Positions 34,783 to 43,181 of a DNA stretch of 64,000 nucleotides are shown one piece after another. Each line of letters starts with the position of its first letter. Position 1 is the first letter of the stretch. The translations under genes and the position numbers were made by a program. A model generated the notes under the pieces. The model was not told the DNA's origin. It saw only the letters and a list, made by a program, of their open reading frames with translations, and searched no databases. The stretch comes from Deminuibacter soli (lineage in GTDB: Bacteria; Bacteroidota; Bacteroidia; Chitinophagales; Chitinophagaceae), in NCBI RefSeq assembly GCF_003412455.1, contig NZ_QTJU01000001.1, positions 1,302,001 to 1,366,000 on the forward strand, written 5' to 3'.

Positions 34783-35409
34783 ATGAAAAAGGTTCTCTTC
34801 TCGTTGCTGGCAGTGGTAGGATTGTTGTTAGCCGCTAACAACACGCAGGCGCAGGCACAGCAATTAAAAATTGGTGTATTTGATATTGATCTGATGGTTC
34901 AGAACATGCCCGGCTACAGGAATGTAGACAGCCTGCTGGAAATTTACCAGCGAGATTCCCTGGCTGCTGAATACGAATTCATCACTTCAGAATTGAAACG
35001 TGTTGACAGCACTTACAAAGCTGATTCAGCTGCCAATAAGGCCAAAACTGTTCTTGACATGGAGAAAAACCAGCGTCAGCAGTTCATGATGCAGGTTGTA
35101 TACTGGCAAAACTATGCACAGCAGAAAGCCGAATACAAAAGAGGCATGCTGGCGCAGCCGCTGTATGAGAAAGTGGTAGATGCTTATAAAAAAGTACTCG
35201 ATACTAAAAAATACACCCTGGTTCTGAAACCCGGTACTATTGAAAGAGGTTCGAGCAATGCTGTTATCGGCAACATTTTTGAAGATGTGGCGAAAGAGCT
35301 GAAAATGCCTTTGCCGGCTGAACTCGGCGGCGGACAGGATGATGAGCCGCAACAGCAGGCTCCTGCCAAACCTGCAACAGGTGCAGCCAAACCTGCCACC
35401 AAAAAATAA
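34783..35409 (+). CDS. OmpH/Skp family periplasmic chaperone (second copy)
   Basis: A 208-residue paralogue of the preceding gene. Signal peptide with ANNTQAQAQ cleavage region; QQLKIGVFDIDLMVQNMPGY begins the Skp fold. The coiled-coil tentacle spans about residues 45-130, and VLDTKKYTLVLKPGTIERGS ends the body. Unlike the first copy it has a Pro/Ala/Gln/Lys-rich tail (about 185-208, PQQQAPAKPATGAAKPATKK), probably flexible. Its client preference relative to copy one is unknown. Followed by a strong terminator. Confidence 0.92.
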   Translation: MKKVLFSLLAVVGLLLAANNTQAQAQQLKIGVFDIDLMVQNMPGYRNVDSLLEIYQRDSLAAEYEFITSELKRVDSTYKADSAANKAKTVLDMEKNQRQQFMMQVVYWQNYAQQKAEYKRGMLAQPLYEKVVDAYKKVLDTKKYTLVLKPGTIERGSSNAVIGNIFEDVAKELKMPLPAELGGGQDDEPQQQAPAKPATGAAKPATKK

Positions 35410-35444
35410 ACGAACGCTGTTACACCCGTAACAACAACGATACA

Positions 35445-35480
35445 AAACAAAGGCTGTCTCGCAGGAGGCAGCCTTTGTTT
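35445..35480 (+). terminator. terminator after the second skp gene
   Basis: 16-bp stem with one G-U pair and loop GCAG (AAACAAAGGCTG arm), followed by TGTTT. It likely ends the envelope-assembly operon. Confidence 0.85.
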
Positions 35481-35563
35481 GTTTAAGCAGGCAATGTCCC
35501 AGCTGCGGCTTATTTTTATACTGCGTAAACAGCGCTTTATTGGATACACATTAAATCATCCAT

Positions 35564-36382
35564 ATGCAACAGATCGGCGTTTTTGATTCAGGTTATGGCG
35601 GGCTTGCGGTGTTAAAAGAAATTGTGGCCAGGCTGCCGCAGTACGACTACCTGTACCTGGGCGATAATGCCCGTGCGCCTTACGGCAACCGCTCTTTTGA
35701 AACCGTATACCAGTACACGCTGCAATGTGTGCGCTGGTTTTTTGACCAGGGCTGCCCGCTGGTTATACTGGCCTGTAATACCGCCTCGGCCAAGGCGCTG
35801 CGCACCATTCAGCAGGCAGATTTGCCGCAGATAGCTCCCGGTAACCGGGTGCTGGGCATTATACGGCCCACAGCTGAAGTAATTGGGCAATACACGCAAT
35901 CGAAACACGTGGGGGTGCTCGCTACGCGCGGTACCGTTTTGTCTGGCTCGTATGAAATTGAAATCAGCAAAGCCTTTCCCGGTGTGGCCGTAACGCAACT
36001 GGCCTGCCCCATGTGGGTGCCGCTGGTAGAGAACAACGAACATGAAAGCGCCGGCGCCGATTATTTTGTACAACAGAAAATAGAAGAAGTATTGCAGAAA
36101 GACCCTGCAATAGATGCCCTGCTGCTGGCCTGTACCCATTACCCGCTGCTGCTGCCTAAAATACGGCAATTTGTGCCTGCAGGAGTGCAGGTGATAGCGC
36201 AGGGCGAAATTGTAGCTGCCAGCCTGGAAAACTACTTAAAACGCCATCCTGAAATGGAGGTGAAATTAAACAGGCAAGGCAGGCGCAGTTTTTATACAAC
36301 AGATGATGCGGCAGACTTTGCCACGCATGCAAGCATCTTTTTTGGTGCGGCTGTTACAGCACAGCATGTGACCTTGCCTTAG
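35564..36382 (+). CDS. murI: glutamate racemase
   Basis: Makes D-glutamate for peptidoglycan. The 272-residue protein has IGVFDSGYGGLAVLKEI (4-20), YLGDNARAPYG, the first catalytic Cys71 in LACNTASAKALR, and the second Cys190 in LACTHYPLLLP; both are required for racemisation. The length is normal. It sits 154 bp after the terminator of the bamA-skp unit, so it has its own transcript, though its position after two skp genes is common in this phylum. Confidence 0.97.
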   Translation: MQQIGVFDSGYGGLAVLKEIVARLPQYDYLYLGDNARAPYGNRSFETVYQYTLQCVRWFFDQGCPLVILACNTASAKALRTIQQADLPQIAPGNRVLGIIRPTAEVIGQYTQSKHVGVLATRGTVLSGSYEIEISKAFPGVAVTQLACPMWVPLVENNEHESAGADYFVQQKIEEVLQKDPAIDALLLACTHYPLLLPKIRQFVPAGVQVIAQGEIVAASLENYLKRHPEMEVKLNRQGRRSFYTTDDAADFATHASIFFGAAVTAQHVTLP

Positions 36383-36409
36383 CAGGCTGTGCCGGATGGC
36401 GCAAAATAC

Positions 36410-36445
36410 AAAAGCCCCCGGCAATTTATTTGCCGGGGGCTTTTT
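36410..36445. terminator. bidirectional terminator between murI and the DUF4907 gene
   Basis: 15-bp stem AAAAGCCCCCGGCAA/TTGCCGGGGGCTTTT, loop TTTAT, with A's before and T's after. Confidence 0.92.
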
Positions 36446-36475
36446 GTTATAAAGAGAAAGATGAAAGTAATCCTG

Positions 36476-36817
36476 TTATTTTGGAATAGTGATCTGTAAG
36501 CTATCCAATTCCCGCTCTGTTACCACGGGTAATGTTTCTCCCTTCACCATTTTGCTCATCATGAGGTTACCAACCTTCAGGGCGTCTTCCTTACTCGCAA
36601 AAGCATTCGATCCCTGGAGCATTGGAATATGTTGCTGCACAATGTAAGGCTTATGGTTAACAGAGATAATAAACCCCCAGCCATTGTTCAATTGCGTGTC
36701 CCGTACATCAACAGGCACCTGGCCTTCGTGATTTTTGTGCTTGCCACCACCTGAACAGGCAATGATAAGCAGGGACAACATACAACCACCCAAAGCGGCA
36801 ACAGCAGCCTTAGTCAT
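36476..36817 (-). CDS. DUF4907 lipoprotein
   Basis: A 113-residue lipoprotein: hydrophobic N-terminus ending LLIIAC at Cys21. The mature part matches DUF4907: GWGFIISVNHKPYIVQQHIP, then FASKEDALKVGNLMMSKMVKG and a C-terminal ELDSLQI. The function is unknown. It overlaps the upstream Kelch gene by 8 bp, so the two are translationally coupled; in Bacteroidota this pairing with a Kelch protein is recurrent as I recall, suggesting the two products work together in the periplasm or at the surface. Confidence 0.82.
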   Translation of the reverse strand: MTKAAVAALGGCMLSLLIIACSGGGKHKNHEGQVPVDVRDTQLNNGWGFIISVNHKPYIVQQHIPMLQGSNAFASKEDALKVGNLMMSKMVKGETLPVVTERELDSLQITIPK

Positions 36818-37862
36818 TGGTATCTTCGGTTACGTTTGGCTGGAACTCAACGATATCATCGAGCTGCTGGCTTGATGAAGCAGAACCCAGGCCAATGAAA
36901 CCGCGACCAGAGAAGCTGAAACCGATAGCACCGGTTCTTGCCTGTTTTTCAAAAGGCGTTCTTCTTGTCCACTGGTCGTTTTTGATATCGTACAACCATG
37001 TTTTAGTGAAAGGTGTGCCACCCGGCGTTTGTGCACCTGTGCTCAGGTAAGCGTTTGAACCGATAACGAAAATTGCAGCCTGTGTGCGTTTGATATCAGA
37101 ATAATCGTCATCGTACGAATCTGAGCTTTTGTTAAAGATAGGGCGCAGTGAATGCCAGTGACCATCAGCAGGTTTGTAATACGCGAAATCTGTGTTCAGC
37201 GCATTGCTGCCGGTATTGGCACCTGCTACTACATAACCTGCAGTATCAGCAGAAATGAAGGCAGAGCTGCCGCTTCTTTTATCGCCGGGGCAGGATTCGA
37301 TTTGTGTCCAGCTGTTTGCATTGGCATCGTATTTATAAAAATCCCTGTAAGAACCGCCGGGGTTAGAACCTGTACCAACATAGCCGGTATCTTTAATACC
37401 AAAGGCTACAGCCTGATAACGGCCATCAGTAGCGGGGAACGGCGCAATGGCAGTCCATGTGTTGCCGGTAGGATCGTACTGGTAAAAATCGTTCATAGCG
37501 TGGCTCAGGGAATCGTTGCCCAGGCCAATATAACCTTTGCCTGAGGCTGAAAAACCTACGGCACCGCTGCGGCCATAACCTGGCACGGCTGCCATTAATT
37601 CCCACTGGCCAATATTGGGCTGGTATCTCCAGAAATCTCTGTATGCTATAGCGCCATTTAATTCGGCATAGTTAAAACCGGTACCTACATAAACAACATC
37701 ACCGATGTTGAAAGTGGCTGCAAAACCACGGGGTTTGCCGTCGAAGGCAGAGCGTGAAACCCAGTTACCGGTAGTTTCATCGCTGTCACCTGAACTTTTT
37801 GAACAGGATACAGCCATCAGGGTAATAGCTGCAGTAGAAAGAACAACAAGGGATTTTTTCAT
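36810..37862 (-). CDS. Kelch-repeat lipoprotein, six-bladed propeller
   Basis: A 350-residue exported protein from the ATG at 37862 (MKKSLVVLSTAAITLMAVSC, lipobox with Cys20; an upstream in-frame Met adds three residues). Six Kelch repeats can be read, each with a Gly-rich strand and a DxWxY/YDPxxNxW ending: for instance GYIGLGND ... FYQYDPTGNTW, GYVGTGSN ... FYKYDANANSW and GFIGLGSA at the end. Six repeats make a closed beta-propeller. No catalytic residues of galactose oxidase are seen; a binding or structural role is more likely. The 3' end overlaps the DUF4907 gene. Confidence 0.87.
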   Translation of the reverse strand: MKKSLVVLSTAAITLMAVSCSKSSGDSDETTGNWVSRSAFDGKPRGFAATFNIGDVVYVGTGFNYAELNGAIAYRDFWRYQPNIGQWELMAAVPGYGRSGAVGFSASGKGYIGLGNDSLSHAMNDFYQYDPTGNTWTAIAPFPATDGRYQAVAFGIKDTGYVGTGSNPGGSYRDFYKYDANANSWTQIESCPGDKRSGSSAFISADTAGYVVAGANTGSNALNTDFAYYKPADGHWHSLRPIFNKSSDSYDDDYSDIKRTQAAIFVIGSNAYLSTGAQTPGGTPFTKTWLYDIKNDQWTRRTPFEKQARTGAIGFSFSGRGFIGLGSASSSQQLDDIVEFQPNVTEDTND

Positions 37863-38011
37863 CCGAATCATACAATTTTACAATTTGGCGCCCAAATTAT
37901 CTGATACAAACTGCTTTTAATCGTTAAAATGGATTTTTAACAGTTATTTTCAGATATACGGCAGTTATTTATCTGCTAAAGTAATGTTTTATCTTACTAC
38001 CGGCAGACAAT

Positions 38012-38725
38012 TCACGAATTTTTATGAATTATTTCCTGTATATTATTCTTGAATCCTATACTTATAGGAATATCGGTTTGACCAATCACTACGCGGTTTT
38101 TACAGATCACATTAATCTTGTTAACCGATACAATATAAGAACGGTGAATACGCGTAAACTGCTCGGGCGGAAATTTTGCTTCGAACGATTTCAGGTTCTG
38201 TAAGGTAAAAATGGGCTTGGGATTATCTTTCAGATAAATTTTGGAATAGTCTTTCAAACCTTCGATATACAGGATATCATCCAGCTCAATCTTCACAATT
38301 TTATACTCTGTTTTAATGAAGATGAATTTCTTTGCGGCTGGTTCTTCCCTGCGGCCACCTTTCAGTGCGCTTACATACTCATGCGCCCTGGTAACCGCGC
38401 TCAGAAAGCGGTTGAAGGGAATGGGCTTCAGCAGGTAATCGAGCACATTCAGATTATAGCTTTCCAGTGCATACTCCTGGTAGGCAGTGGTAAAAATCAC
38501 TGCAGCGGGCTTTTGCTGCAGGCTGCGCACAAAATCAATTCCCGAAATATCGGGCATCCGGATGTCGAGAAACAGGAGGTCTGTTTCTTTGTCATTTACA
38601 TGCTGCAGGGCTTCCAGCGCATTGGTATACGTTGATTTTAACCGTATAAAAGGAACTTTTTCAATAAAGTCCTTGATAACCTCTACAGCCAGCGGCTCAT
38701 CGTCAATGATGGTACAGTTAAGCAT
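38012..38725 (-). CDS. LytTR-type response regulator
   Basis: A 237-residue response regulator from the ATG at 38725. The receiver domain has acidic residues IIDDEP (7-12), the phosphoacceptor Asp54 in LLFLDIRMPD, Thr in IFTTAY and Lys in LLKPI. A LytTR DNA-binding domain follows (about 130-235; IKTEYKIVKIELDDILYIEG, FTRIHRSYIVSVNKI). Partner of the histidine kinase whose gene overlaps by 8 bp. Targets are unknown; LytTR regulators of this type often control local envelope or transport genes. Confidence 0.95.
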   Translation of the reverse strand: MLNCTIIDDEPLAVEVIKDFIEKVPFIRLKSTYTNALEALQHVNDKETDLLFLDIRMPDISGIDFVRSLQQKPAAVIFTTAYQEYALESYNLNVLDYLLKPIPFNRFLSAVTRAHEYVSALKGGRREEPAAKKFIFIKTEYKIVKIELDDILYIEGLKDYSKIYLKDNPKPIFTLQNLKSFEAKFPPEQFTRIHRSYIVSVNKINVICKNRVVIGQTDIPISIGFKNNIQEIIHKNS

Positions 38726-39902
38726 ATGCACTGTTTTTTAAGAGAACGGAAAGAGATGTTGTGTAATAATTGTTTTCTTCGGTTACCTGCAGCCGGTGTG
38801 TACCCGGGTACAGCAGCTGTAAGCGCTTCTGTACATTTTCGAGCCCTATGCCACCCGGTTCTGGGGTTTCCTTTTTAAACACTTTATTGGATACCAGTAA
38901 GTGCAGTTCGTGCTGCCCGGAAATTGTTATGACTATCTTAATATCGCATTGCTCGGCATAGCTAATGCCATGTTTAAAGGCATTTTCTATGAAAGGAATA
39001 AGCAGCATGGGTTCAATACTGGCGCCTGCAATATTACCCTGTACCGTGTAATGGATATGTATATTAGGTGTAAGGCGCAGTTTTTTAAGGTAGATATAAT
39101 TCTGCAGGTACTCCAGTTCTTTCTCCAGCGGCACCTGGCTGGTATTGCTTTCATAAATCATGTACCGCATCATTTGCGAGAGTTGCAGAATGGCTTCCTG
39201 CGTGGCATCGGCATTGCGGTGGGCCAGTGAATAAATGCTGTTAAGCGAGTTAAACAGGAAGTGCGGGTTTACCTGCGATTTTAAAAAACCGAGTTCAGCC
39301 TCCAGTTTTTCTTTTTCCAGTTCGGCGCGTTTGCGCTCTGTTTTAAACAACTCCAGCGCAATGCGTATAAAACCGCCGGCCAGTAAAATAAGCAGGGCAG
39401 AAGAAAGCGCTTTGCGCAGCGTTAAGAAAAACAAATGTGCAGGCAGCTGCAGAATTTTTCCTTCATGCTCCATACCGCCCGCACCAAAGCCACCGAATCC
39501 ACCACCCATCCAGGGCTGCCGCGGCAGGCGCATAAGGGCCATGGCACTGTCTGCCGCCTCACGCGTTGGCCAGGTATGCGGCATAATTACAGGGCGACGG
39601 TGCGCGGCTGAAATGTATTTAAAAGTAGTGTACTCTACCAGGTGCTGTTCAATGGCAATAAAACAAATGGCCAGCAACACAAAACCTGCATATGCCCAAA
39701 TCCTGTTGCGTACAAAATAACGGGGTATTAAAATATTCATGTGCAGGTAAAAAAGCGCAACAAGAAAAACATTGTTGATGCATTCCTTGAAATAAAAATG
39801 CGGGTCCAGCACCCTTACATTGTAAGAGAAAAGCGGGAAAAGAAAAATGATAAGCCAGATGCAAAACTGAAATGCAATGCTCCGGAAGGCTGCTTTAAAC
39901 AT
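38718..39902 (-). CDS. LytS/YehU-type sensor histidine kinase
   Basis: A 394-residue kinase from the ATG at 39902 (an in-frame ATG at 39944 would add 14 residues). Helices AFQFCIWLIIFLFPLF, VFLVALFYLHMNILI, YAGFVLLAICFIAI and one near the middle of the sensor form a membrane sensor with a Gly-rich periplasmic segment (WMGGGFGGFGAGGMEHEG). The His_kinase domain has the phospho-His motif QVNPHFLFNSLNSIYSLAH, preceded by a coiled coil rich in Lys/Glu (ERKRAELEKEKLEAELGFLK), and the ATP-binding N-box PFIENAFKHGI with GGIGLENVQKRLQLLY. Overlaps its regulator gene. Confidence 0.95.
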   Translation of the reverse strand: MFKAAFRSIAFQFCIWLIIFLFPLFSYNVRVLDPHFYFKECINNVFLVALFYLHMNILIPRYFVRNRIWAYAGFVLLAICFIAIEQHLVEYTTFKYISAAHRRPVIMPHTWPTREAADSAMALMRLPRQPWMGGGFGGFGAGGMEHEGKILQLPAHLFFLTLRKALSSALLILLAGGFIRIALELFKTERKRAELEKEKLEAELGFLKSQVNPHFLFNSLNSIYSLAHRNADATQEAILQLSQMMRYMIYESNTSQVPLEKELEYLQNYIYLKKLRLTPNIHIHYTVQGNIAGASIEPMLLIPFIENAFKHGISYAEQCDIKIVITISGQHELHLLVSNKVFKKETPEPGGIGLENVQKRLQLLYPGTHRLQVTEENNYYTTSLSVLLKNSAYA

Positions 39903-40208
39903 GGGTACATGATAGAATGTAAAAATATCAGAAGGTTCATGCAAGATGTTAACTTTATCAATACCTTAACGCCCGTTTCATTGAAAATAGCGATAAAATG
40001 CAGTTTTTTGGCGGTAAATAAGCTATTTTTAAGCCGTTCAGTGTTGGATGGCTTATTTTTCAATATAATGGAGCGTAGGCGGACATGGTTGATTCATCGT
40101 ACAAAAGCGTTGAATCATCGGTAACAAGTGATACTTGATATATAGTAACAATTCACTAACACCATAGCCGTCTATTATTGCTCTCCTTTTAACCAGGCGC
40201 AAACAATT
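39903..40208. other. intergenic region before the DUF4270 gene
   Basis: About 300 bp between the divergent kinase and DUF4270 genes. It is AT-rich, with an imperfect hairpin (TAAGCC/GGCTTA, 40031-40062) and an imperfect inverted repeat around GATTCATCG/GAATCATCG near 40091-40120. No gene or exact promoter match was found. Confidence 0.45.
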
Positions 40209-41537
40209 ATGATATCGAAACGCGTTATTAATTCCCTTTTGTTCTCAACGGGCACTGCTTTGTTACTTATAGCGTCTTGTAAAAAAGCTGACATCAATTA
40301 TGGTTCTCAATACGTCGATAGCAAAACCAATGTGGTGCGTATCGATACTTTTGCTCCGGTTGTTTCCACTGTTTTTGTAGATTCATTCGCCACTGCCGCA
40401 ACAGGTACCGCACTAATTGGTAAATACACCGACAGTTACCTGGGCAAAGTTGCTGCTGAATCGTATTTTGAATTAACCACCCCATCAGGCACTGCGCCTA
40501 CACTGAAGGCTTCCTATGATTCACTGATACTGGTCATTAAACCCAACAGATCGTACTACGGCGATACTACGCAGAATATTCAGCTCAACGTAACACAGCT
40601 GAATGAGATTATCGGCCTGAAAAATACGGCTACTACCTTTTACAACACTACTTCGTTCCAGAAAGGGGCGGTAATTGGCCAGGCGAATTTCACCCTGCGC
40701 CCGCGTTTTACCGATACCGTGAGCATCAGGCTGAACGACAACCTGGGCGCCACCCTGTTTGCAATGCTGCGCGATAAAACGACAGAAGTGCAGAACAGCG
40801 AAAACTTTATCAACTATTTTAAAGGACTGGTTATTTCGGCCACAGGCAATACGTCATCGGTGTTTGGTATTAAAGACAGCATTACCATGCGTCTCTGTTA
40901 CCGCGAGCCAACATCTGACTTTACCAATGAACGGCAGCTGAGCTTTACGCTTAACAACAACAGCCACCAGTTTAACCATATTGATGTTGACCGCAGCGGC
41001 ACCAAACTGGGTGATGTGCATTTCGGTTTTACCAACAGGGATGCCAGTTCTTACACAACCGGCAACATGGCGTTTACGCAGTACCTTACCGGCAGCATGA
41101 TTAAAATACGCTTCCCGTCTATCAGGCAGATTGCCGTGATACCGGGTTTTGTAAAAATACTCAATGCACAACTGGTGGTGCGGCCCATTAAAGGCAGTTT
41201 TGCCAACGACAGCCTGCCTGCACAGGTTACACTTGCCGCAACCGATGTAACCAATACCATTGGTGTACCGCTTACCATCTCTGCAGGCTCGTCTGCTGCA
41301 ACACAGTACGGCAACCTGGTGTATGATTTCCAGAACAGCAATACCAATTATTCATACGATTTAACTACTTACTTACAAGGACAGCTGGGAACGGCTTATG
41401 ACAATAATCTGGGTTTATTACTGGTACCGCCAACACCGGCGCGCACAACAACCTTCAACAGGATTGTTGCTGCCGACAGCAAGCTGGGCGCGGATAGCAG
41501 GATGCAATTGATCGTGTATTATTTGTCTATTTACTAA
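40209..41537 (+). CDS. DUF4270 family lipoprotein
   Basis: A 442-residue surface or periplasmic lipoprotein: MISKRVINSLLFSTGTALLL precedes IASC with Cys24. The mature protein is rich in Thr/Ser/Asn and beta-strands; the segment VVRIDTFAPVVSTVFVDSFA, GTALIGKYTDSYLGKVAAES and the C-terminal LIVYYLSIY are recognisable features of DUF4270, a Bacteroidota family of unknown function. It starts about 300 bp from the divergent kinase gene. An outer membrane FadL-like protein gene follows 17 bp after its stop, so the two form an operon. Confidence 0.82.
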   Translation: MISKRVINSLLFSTGTALLLIASCKKADINYGSQYVDSKTNVVRIDTFAPVVSTVFVDSFATAATGTALIGKYTDSYLGKVAAESYFELTTPSGTAPTLKASYDSLILVIKPNRSYYGDTTQNIQLNVTQLNEIIGLKNTATTFYNTTSFQKGAVIGQANFTLRPRFTDTVSIRLNDNLGATLFAMLRDKTTEVQNSENFINYFKGLVISATGNTSSVFGIKDSITMRLCYREPTSDFTNERQLSFTLNNNSHQFNHIDVDRSGTKLGDVHFGFTNRDASSYTTGNMAFTQYLTGSMIKIRFPSIRQIAVIPGFVKILNAQLVVRPIKGSFANDSLPAQVTLAATDVTNTIGVPLTISAGSSAATQYGNLVYDFQNSNTNYSYDLTTYLQGQLGTAYDNNLGLLLVPPTPARTTTFNRIVAADSKLGADSRMQLIVYYLSIY

Positions 41538-41554
41538 ACTTACTATCTACTGCA

Positions 41555-42805
41555 ATGAAATATTTTTATACGATCATCCTCTTATTGGTTCTTGGAGAAA
41601 CGGCATCTGCCCAAACAAATGCGTCGCCGTATTCTATTATAGGTATTGGTGATATTGAATCCAGTTATTTCGACCGCGGCTCGGGCATGGCTGATGCGAG
41701 CATTTCGCTGATTGCCGGCAAATTTCAATACAATGCCAACCCTGCCTCTTATGCGCGTATGGACGACCATTTTTTCTCTGTTGAATTATCAGGCAAGTTT
41801 AAAAATGTAGGATACACCGGCGCTAACATTCAGGGTACAGCACACTCCAACGATTTCCAGATTGAACGCCTGGCCCTTGCTATAAAAATTAAGCATTGGT
41901 GGGGTATTGGCTTTGGCCTGTTGCCTTTCAGCAGCAGCAACTATTCGTTCACTGCTCCTAAAAATATTATCGGTACAGGCCAGTATGTAAATACCACCTA
42001 TACCGGTACAGGCGGTTTGCACAAAGCCTATCTCGCCAACTCATTCATGCCCATCAAAAACCTTACGCTCGGTGTTGAAACGCAATACCTGTGGGGTAAC
42101 CTGCAGCAGGAGCAGGTGATGAGCACCAGCAGTGTTGCCGGTGGTACGCTCGATGCGGTGCAAAACAATTACCTGAGCAAGGTGGCTTTCAAATTCGGTG
42201 CTTTATATAATGGTAAAATCGCGAAGAAATGGGCCATTGGTTTGGGCGCAACTGCATCTAACAAAACCAAGCTCAATACAGATAATACCATTACGGTAAC
42301 CGATGCAGGTCAGCCGATTGTTACCGATTCATCTTATAACTATGGCATATTTACCCTGCCGGTGATGTATGCATTCGGCGGACACCTTACCTATAATGGC
42401 AAGTACACCCTGGCAGCCAATTACCAGTTTCAGAACTGGGCCGATCTGAAACAGAAAGGCCTGGGTTATTCACTGGTAAATGCCGACCGTTTATCTGTGG
42501 GCTTTGAATATGCCGGCCTGGTAAACAACCTGTACGAGAAATATTACCTGCAGGCAGGTGGCTATTATGGCCATACTTACCTGAATGTGAACGGCAACCC
42601 GCAGAAAGATTACGGTTTAACACTGGGTGTTGGCTTAAACACCACCTCGCGTGTTCCCGGTGCCGGTTTAATGAGCTACCAGCTGAACCTGGGCCTCGGA
42701 AACAGGGGCAGCACCAACAACGGCGGCATCAAAGAAACCTATACTACCGTTGGTTTCTCCGTGATTTTCAGGGATCTGTGGGGTGTTAAACAGCGCTACG
42801 AATAA
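41555..42805 (+). CDS. outer membrane beta-barrel protein, FadL/TodX-like
   Basis: A 416-residue exported protein with signal peptide MKYFYTIILLLVLGETASAQ. The mature start NASPYSIIGIGDIESSYF and FQYNANPASYARMDDHFF resemble the N-terminal plug region of FadL-type barrels in Bacteroidota, and alternating amphipathic strands (for example FSVELSGKFKNVGYTGA) run to the aromatic C-terminus. It probably forms a pore for hydrophobic compounds, but the ligand is unknown. Co-transcribed with the DUF4270 gene (17-bp gap). No terminator was seen before rpmH. Confidence 0.75.
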   Translation: MKYFYTIILLLVLGETASAQTNASPYSIIGIGDIESSYFDRGSGMADASISLIAGKFQYNANPASYARMDDHFFSVELSGKFKNVGYTGANIQGTAHSNDFQIERLALAIKIKHWWGIGFGLLPFSSSNYSFTAPKNIIGTGQYVNTTYTGTGGLHKAYLANSFMPIKNLTLGVETQYLWGNLQQEQVMSTSSVAGGTLDAVQNNYLSKVAFKFGALYNGKIAKKWAIGLGATASNKTKLNTDNTITVTDAGQPIVTDSSYNYGIFTLPVMYAFGGHLTYNGKYTLAANYQFQNWADLKQKGLGYSLVNADRLSVGFEYAGLVNNLYEKYYLQAGGYYGHTYLNVNGNPQKDYGLTLGVGLNTTSRVPGAGLMSYQLNLGLGNRGSTNNGGIKETYTTVGFSVIFRDLWGVKQRYE

Positions 42806-42826
42806 TTTAGCGGTTCAGGGAAGATT

Positions 42827-42862
42827 TTTGAGCTAAAAATTAAAATTCTTTTCTTACCTTTG
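42827..42862 (+). promoter_or_regulatory. possible promoter for rpmH
   Basis: TTTG at 42827-42830, then a 24-bp gap and TACCTTTG at 42855-42862. The -7 box is exact; the spacer is slightly long. The ATG of rpmH lies 82 bp downstream. Confidence 0.5.
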
Positions 42863-42944
42863 CCGTCCTTTCACAGGGTGGCAGTATGGTGACTGTTACC
42901 TGTTCGTTGAAATTAATTATTTGGGTTAGTAAAAAATATTTGCA

Positions 42945-43100
42945 ATGAAACGTACATTTCAACCACACACGCGTCGTCGTAAAACCGTTCACGGTTTCCG
43001 CAAACGCATGCAAACTGCCAATGGCCGTAAAGTGTTGGCCAGCCGCCGTGCGAAAGGCCGTAAGAAACTCACAGTTTCTGACGAAAGAAAATTAAAATAG
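42945..43100 (+). CDS. rpmH: 50S ribosomal protein L34
   Basis: A 51-residue basic protein too short for most gene finders. [20 protein letters not shown], then [17 protein letters not shown] and [11 protein letters not shown], are L34 from end to end; the first 44 residues are nearly universal. It lies in the classic order rpmH-rnpA-yidD. A stem followed by a T-rich run (43139-43172) separates it from rnpA, so read-through would be needed for the second gene. Confidence 0.98.
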   Translation: MKRTFQPHTRRRKTVHGFRKRMQTANGRKVLASRRAKGRKKLTVSDERKLK

Positions 43101-43138
43101 TGTTGACCGGCACGGGCCGGGAATAGCGACTATATTCA

Positions 43139-43172
43139 GCCTCATCCTAACCGGTGGGGCTTTTTCTTTTTT
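43139..43172 (+). terminator. attenuator-like terminator between rpmH and rnpA
   Basis: 8-bp stem GCCTCATC/GGTGGGGC with G-U pairs, a 6-base loop and TTTTTCTTTTTT. It probably lowers rnpA expression relative to rpmH. Confidence 0.6.
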
Positions 43173-43181
43173 AAATTCCAG

